Assembly: GCA_948099385.1 (NCBI GenBank)
Contig: CANUEZ040000114.1
Location: forward strand, 248,001 to 312,000
Reading direction: 5' to 3'
DNA length: 64,000 bases
Source: Fasciola hepatica
Lineage: Eukaryota > Platyhelminthes > Trematoda > Plagiorchiida > Fasciolidae
Shown here: one piece after another, positions 58,325-64,000 of the stretch
Layout: every line of letters begins with the position of its first letter
How positions within the stretch are numbered: position 1 is the stretch's first letter
Notes under the pieces: generated by a model
What the model saw: only the letters and a program-made list of their open reading frames with translations
Told to the model about the DNA's origin: nothing
Databases searched by the model: none
Program-made: the position numbers and the translations under genes

Positions 58325-60149
58325 GCCGCAGTCAGACATTTTCCGTAAGAACACGGAATGCCGACGGATTGTAGTGCATCTGGGACTTAGTAAAAAGACC
58401 GAAAACTGACTGGTACCAGGGAAATCTATGGAAAGTGGCCCCAGCGGTTGGCTTTTGCACGGAAAGTGCAGTCGAACACGGGACAAACTGGGATCGATCA
58501 ACTAATCCGTAGGCCCCTACAGTAGTTCCCTAAGATCGAAAGCCTGTTGCCTTCAATTACTTGAGGTCTTTCCAAAAATTTCCCACCCGTATTTCCCAAT
58601 ACTGTCTTGTTTTCCAAGATTCAACCTCCGTGCGTCGTCGCTCTGTAGTGCGTTTCCTTATCACCACCACGAGATTCAGAGCCTTCGATCTTCCTAATTC
58701 CAAATTGCCGAGAGAAAGTTATGAGTTACTCACGAGGAACAGAAAAAAAACCAGGAAAGCTCACAGGTGCTTGAACTTGAAAGTTCTATGTTTCCAGTTG
58801 CCTTCAGTCTTGTTTGTTCATGCTACTTGTTATTTATCGTGCCCTCTGTCAGAACGCGCGGCGGCCGGATGGGTTCTTCTGCCTCATAATTTATGTATTT
58901 GCTTCGCACCTATGGCGTCTGCTAGTCGAAGTCAGAAGAGTGCTAATGCAGAGCCGTTCGAAGTAGAATCTAATAACATTTTCAGCAAATTTTTCAGAGT
59001 CTTTCGGAGGTTTTCCGATGTTTTATTTGTATGGAAAAGCTGCACAATGCTCGTCTGTGTCCCCATTGTTCAAAGCTTTGTTGCTACAAATGCATAAGAG
59101 TAAGAACAAATTTGGTTTAATAATTTGCAAACAGAAATGGATAACTGAGACGAGATCACAATGCCCTCATTGTCGGTGAGTGACCCGATCGAGTGATGGG
59201 GAGCGAGAGCTCCTTATGGTAGCCTTCTTGGGACCATGTTTTTCTTGCGCAGCGATTAACATAACCATGTTTACATCGATATAACTTTAAATTGGGGTTT
59301 GTGGTGGAGATTTTCTCCTCGAACATTTCATTATAAGGTTTATGTTACGTACTTGCAAGTATGTGGCATATATCTGTGTACATGTATACCGATATATCTG
59401 TTGATTCATTTTGGTAATTGTATGTGTTAAGTAGCAAAACTCGCAACTGTTCGAAGCAAATAAGGACAGGACTAGCGGTAAAAAAAATGTGGATTCAAAT
59501 AATTGCATCAACATAACCGGGTTTGATAAGCATAGTTGTAAATTTAATGGTCTTAAACTTTTGAAGTAATTCATGGGTACGAAGCTTTAGCCCAAGTTTT
59601 CCCGGATCGTGTGTTTATGTTTCTTAAGTATTCCCTGTGAGGTGGTTCACAACAGAGAGAGAGAGAGAGTCCAGGACAAATCTTGATAGTATCCAGCTTG
59701 TGTTATTGCTAGTGAGTTGGAAGATAGACCACTGGAACATTGACGAGGGTTCACGAGGAGTGACAGGCCTGGCAACCATAGTTTGCGAGTGACCCGGGTT
59801 CTGTCGTCAGGTTTACTGCTCAGTGTTGGGCAGGAGTCCTCGGGAGTTGCTATATATGCTTGATTTCTGGTAACAATGTTGATACGGTCTAGTGTCAGGG
59901 TTTGGCTGAGACTTCTGTGTTTTCTGTTGTGTTCGCAGGAATCTGTAGAGAAAACAGGGTTAGGAATCGTAATGACAACTCTGCTTTCCGGTACACAGCA
60001 TAACAACCTCAATGTTAAATTGGCATTCTACTCCTTTTTGGCTCCATCCATGAGTGGGGGTGATACCCAGACGCGCATATAGTGACCACCGCCAGTTCCC
60101 CGCGCCGCTAATAGGGCTCTCTCTGGCACTTGCCTTACGGTTTTCCCAA
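58325..60149. other. No gene that can be supported
   Basis: A 178-codon plus-strand frame (58561-59097) contains, from an internal ATG at 58912, MASASRSQKSANAEPFEVES. That looks like the start of a small acidic/basic protein (faintly like a chromobox N-terminus), but there is no convincing splice donor or continuation. Downstream are AT-rich DNA and a short (GA)n run at 59653-59669. Confidence 0.4.
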
Positions 60150-60860
60150 GATGCTTCTCAGTTTGCACAAACAACCGAGACACCCTTTGCACACAGTCCA
60201 TCTGTGGACGCCATTCAAAGGGGAGAAGTACTGGGGGGCCCCACCTGCACCGCATCGCACAACCTGTCTTTTACTACACAATCGACTGTAAATCACCAAG
60301 TTGGAAACCATTGGCATGTTAGAGTGCTGTATGTTGTTGACGTTTGTATGTGGGTGCGTGGGAGTTCTTCGAATGATGCTGGACAGGCTGAATCCCCGTG
60401 CTTTTCGACCCATGACATTTTTTTTGTTTGGCCGGGTTTACTAGAGTTACAGCTAACAATTCCTCGTTCTTTTTGTACTTAGCTTCATAGTTGGCTTACG
60501 CGGTTTGGTCTTTCGTCCCTTTTTTTCTTTTTTATCTTTTCTCATCCATTTGATTCTCCGGTTCTTCTCTCCTTCTTTACCCCTCACAAACTCTTGCTCC
60601 AATTTTTTCCTCTGTTTGATCCTTTTTTTATTCTTCCATATCTCTTTCCTGGTTTTGAACGTTATTTGTTAACCTCCCTTCTCCATTTTATCCCTTTATT
60701 TTCTTCTCATAACTGTCTTTCATTTTGTCTCACGTCCTGCTCATTCGTTTTCTCTTCATTTTATCAATATTGTGCATTTAGCCGACCGAAATCTATACTG
60801 AGCCTTCTTTTTGTCCTGTCTTATATGTTCTGTTCAAGTGGGTAGTAGCAAAAGCAAGAA
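60150..60860 (+). repeat. Dispersed pyrimidine-rich repeat, copy 2
   Basis: Partner of 21905-21145 (minus). Open with a TTTGCACAAACAACCGAGAC-like segment, then CCATTGGCATG, then about 400 bases of C/T-rich DNA, ending near AGCCGACCGAA and TTTTTGTCC. Identity unknown. Confidence 0.6.
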
Positions 60861-61030
60861 GAGTGGTATTCAGTTACTTTGCTCAGTGGTTTGTGGTCTA
60901 ACAGATATGTATCTGTGGTGTGCTGTGGTGTCCCTCCCGTCTGACCCTAGGAGAAGCTTCGATTTCGCTGTTTTGCTTGACGAGACTTCCTTGAAGAGCT
61001 TTTGGGTCGCTTGCGCTCGTGATCGCCGTC

Positions 61031-61033
<3 letters not shown>

Positions 61034-61090
<57 letters not shown>

Positions 61091-61093
61091 ATA
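61034..61093. repeat. (TA)n microsatellite
   Basis: About 22 pure TA units, then GTATATATGTATATA. Confidence 0.97.
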
Positions 61094-61224
61094 ATATTCT
61101 ACCATTGTCTTCTTTCCAACCGCCGTTATTTTCCCCGTCTGTCCACCTATAACGCCGCCACAGGTAACATGCCCGATAATCTCAACGATTCATTACGGAA
61201 TAATGTCTCGAACAATCCTCAGTT

Positions 61225-61463
61225 TCCCAACTGGTGACGGTCGATAGTTCAGAGCGTTTGCTTACCACTTCGGAGGTCCGGGGTTTGAATCCCCGCCATC
61301 CCGGATCGTTACCACACCTGGCCTGTTGGGACCTTACATGGTTCTCCACTCCTAGTCTCAGGGGTTGGTTGCCGGTTATCCCGAATAGTGCCAGTAGGCC
61401 TTTGTGGCTATGGGGTATACCCCTTTCACCGCATTCATGCGCGAGCATGTAATAATAGAAAAA
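61225..61463 (+). mobile_element. tRNA-derived SINE with intact box B
   Basis: The head has a box A-like segment (GGTCGATAGTTCAGAGCG, 61239-61256) and box B GGGTTTGAATCCCC (about 61281-61294). The shared body follows (CCTGTTGGGACCTTACATGG, then GGGGTATACCCCTTTCACCG), then GAGCATGTAATAATAGAAAAA. The closest of the seven copies to a polymerase III template. The head is shorter than in the 6891 copy by the leading GGGTTATCAT. Confidence 0.85.
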
Positions 61464-61479
61464 GCTCATTTTCTCAAGC

Positions 61480-64000
61480 CTCGTCATTTCCTGAACCTCG
61501 GCTCCTTTAACGTGTGTACTCTCATGGAGGCCAATTCGCAGGCATGACAAGCACTCACAACGGACTCTCTGACGATTGATGTATGCTGTGTCAGTGGAAC
61601 GTGTATTCAGGATTCGACCACTGCGACTCAATTAACTGCTCCTGGTATCTCGTCAAGGTATTTCCTGCGCACTTCGGGAGACAATGCATCTAGGACTGTG
61701 GATCAATGCGATGTAGGAATAATCCTGACTGACAAGGCTAAGGCCGGCCTTTTAGACTGTATACTGGTTAAAAGTCTATTATGTGCTTTAAGACTCCAGA
61801 AATCGGTTGGCGTTCTAAAGGATAGCTGTGTAAGCCGCAGTTTGTTTGTGATCTCGGCAGACGCTCCAACAGACCGCAGCTATGACACGTAGAAGGATGA
61901 GTTCTACGATGGACTCTTGTGGGCAAGAGCAAAAGCTCTGACATTGTAGTGCTAGCAGGTGGTTTCAATGCATAAGTTGGCAAATTTAGTGCGTCGGAAG
62001 CTTGTTTAGGTGGGCGTTGTACCTTACCCGCTCAGCGCACAGCTAACGGGGATAGGCTTCTCCAGTTTTGTATAGACAACCGGTCATTCCTGTCTAGTAC
62101 AAATTTCCGACACAGCTCGCGTCGCACAGTGACATGGAGCTCTAATTCCACAGGTACTTTGAGCCAGATCGATTATATCGCAATAAGTTACTGGTGATGC
62201 GGTTCTGTTCAGAACTGTAGGTCCTTCTGGTCGACGTACGTAGAGTCGGACCATGCGTTAGTTTTAATGATATTTGCGCCCCAGCTCCGTGGTCATCGAC
62301 ACAAATCGCAAACCCGGTTAGCCGTACAACGTTCGTCTGGTCCAGAATTTCGCGCCTGTCATGAACAGGAATCATCGCTTAAGCTAGGCTCTACGGTGAA
62401 CAGTAATATAGGTGAGAATTGGGCCCATATCAAACAGCAATGCACGTGGCAGCAGGTTTCGCCTGTCGTCCTAGATTTCATGTCCATCAAAGGCACTGGA
62501 TTTCTCAAGTGTCGGTCAGTCTAATGGAGCAGAAGCATCAGCTCACGAACTTTGAGGAGATTAATAAAATAGGAAGACATGTCACAAAAAGCCTTGTGAA
62601 TAATCGCGAAAATTGATGGGTCAAGGTGGCCAAAGAAAGGGAAGTAGCAGTTACTTCAGGTAACAGTCAACGGCTGTTCAAACGTATTCGCGATACGGGT
62701 GGATAGCGAATTCCGGTCAGTGAAACGGTGTGCAAAAAAAGTGGAGAGCCTATTCGTGGCAAACAGCAAAGGCTTGACCGTTGGGCCGAATACTTCAGGG
62801 GACAGTTTAGTTGGCCGCGCGCTAATGTAGTTACTTTCACGTAAAGAACTGCGATTCCTTGGGAAAACCAATTAAGCCCCCTTCGGAAGTGTAGGTAAAG
62901 TCAAGATTTCTGTTACTAAAGCGTAGAAAAGTGGCCAGTCCAGATGAAACATCCCATATTCTCTCCAGACTGGGTAGAGATGCCTCGATGAAATTACTTA
63001 CCACCTTGCTTCGTGACATTTTGAACGACGGGCGTAATCCTTTATTATGGGACGAGTCATTGATTGTGCCCATCTTTAAGAAGAAAATGCCTAATTATTG
63101 TAATAGTCATTGTGGGTTTACTTCATTCCTGATAGACACAAGGTATTCGTCTCGACTGTGATGCGCTGTCTGACACTGGATCGCGAGAGGAACGTCGGCA
63201 AACAACAGGGCGGATTCCGCCCAAGTCGAGTATGCATCGACCAGATTTTTACTCTTGAAATGGGTCGAACATACCGTTCACTGACAATACTGACTTCCCT
63301 CGACTTGATAGGTTCTTTCGATCTAATGCTCTTCACCGAAAAGGTATGCCACAGTAGTTCGTGAACCACACTTCTGCCCGCGTGAGGGTTTACAGTGAAC
63401 TACCCAGTCCATTCGAAACGATCAGCGGTGTTCGACAAGGATGTCCCATTTCGGCATTCATGTTTAGCGTCGTCCTCGACGAGATGATTGAGAGCGCTAT
63501 CAGGAAGTTGAAACGAAAAAACTTTTTCTCAGGCGAGCCATTAACCAACTCGAGCGTTCCAGGCCGGATTAAACAACCAATAGTCAATAAATTATCGGAC
63601 CACTCATGAAGTAACCCTTTTTTCTTATCGAGCATTCCGACGCAAAATAGGTCAACGGATCAATAATCAGTCTGGAAAAACATTTCTGTCAATCTTATCG
63701 GCCCAACAAGGCTTGAACCTGACTGGATGCCCGAGTTCAGGAATGTTCGATTTTCGCTTTATATACAGCATGGTAATTTTTGTGAAAGACACATATTTTG
63801 ACGAGTTGGGGTTTTATCTTCTGGTTTTCCATAGCGGGCTGGAGTGATCGGAGTTGCAAGCAGAGATTGAGTGCGCAGGTTTTCCGAGGGTCATAATCTA
63901 CTAGGCGCCCTGCGAGATCTTCGGGATACCGGACGTGAAACTGGCTATGACCTAGATTTCGCCGACGACCTGGTCTGTTTGTTCGAATGTACGGATCATG
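61480..64000 (+). pseudogene. RTE-like LINE (SR2-type), runs off the window
   Basis: Second RTE-like family. Endonuclease: LNLGSFNVCTLMEANSQA (about 61488-61545), IDVCCVSGTCIQDS, CDVGIILTDKAKAGLLDCIL and SRSLFVISADAPTDRSYDT (about 61832-61890), ending in a stop. The reverse transcriptase restarts around 62930: DETSHILSRLGRDASMKLL, LWDESLIVPIFKKK, then QQGGFRPSRVCIDQIFTLEM (about 63208-63265), RVYSELPSPFETISGVRQGC (about 63388-63445) and PISAFMFSVVLDEMIESAIR. After an unexplained stretch the catalytic box DLDFADDLVCLFE appears at about 63951-63990. Many stops; inactive. The rest lies beyond the right edge. Confidence 0.82.
63610..63855. other. Unidentified ~245-bp insertion in the LINE reverse transcriptase
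   Basis: Separates the EMIESAIRKL segment from the GYDLDFADDLV segment by more than the family spacing. It carries no readable RT sequence and no recognised repeat. Confidence 0.35.

Noticed and set aside
58561..59097. 178-codon frame with a chromobox-like N-terminal stretch
   Set aside because: Resemblance is limited to a few residues, with no chromodomain, no clear splice donor and a stop at the end.

Overview
The window is nuclear DNA of a metazoan, most likely a digenean trematode (fluke). It is intron-containing, repeat-rich, and dominated by retrotransposons of types known from flukes: CsRn1-like Gypsy, Pao/BEL, RTE-like and CR1-like LINEs. The taxon is inferred from this transposon repertoire and not from a diagnostic gene. 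The only host gene I recognise is the 5' part of COX15 (mitochondrial heme A synthase), minus strand, three coding exons between 8207 and 6627. Its remaining 3' exons are not visible in the window.

Layout. 1-6.3 kb: (AT)n microsatellites, two decayed RTE-like LINEs in tandem, a dead Tc1/mariner copy and a LINE scrap. 6.3-10.7 kb: COX15 and several copies of a tRNA-derived SINE that recurs through the window. 10.7-18 kb: an RTE-like LINE fragment, a long decayed CR1-like LINE (minus) with a near-identical inverted duplicate of part of its reverse transcriptase, and an LTR relic. 18-21 kb: one Gypsy remnant (family A) whose LTR has been split by another, internally deleted Gypsy (family B). 21-31 kb: a pyrimidine-rich dispersed repeat, a decayed BEL copy, LINE scraps, a roughly 0.8 kb tandem duplication and a solo BEL LTR. 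31-34.3 kb: a CR1-like LINE (minus). 34.4-40.4 kb: a decayed BEL copy with a conspicuously young 3' end. 40.4-45.3 kb: dispersed repeats and another CR1-like LINE.

45.28-58.32 kb is the centrepiece. A complete Gypsy insertion (308-bp LTRs, 4-bp target duplication, tRNA-Trp-like primer site, unusual CHCC Gag box) has its pol split by a complete 6.7-kb BEL element (identical 379-bp LTRs, 5-bp target duplication). An 889-bp unidentified insertion splits the same pol again within RNase H. The BEL gag-pol frame is open over its whole length except for one TGA. 58.3-64 kb holds weakly characterised sequence, a second copy of the pyrimidine-rich repeat, a SINE and an RTE-like LINE running off the end.

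Nothing here forms a host operon or pathway beyond COX15. The genes that work together are those inside each element: gag, protease, reverse transcriptase, RNase H and integrase between LTRs. Nesting gives a relative order: LINEs and old BEL copies first, then Gypsy A, then BEL. Identities quoted are by-eye comparisons of the sequence; no alignment program was run.
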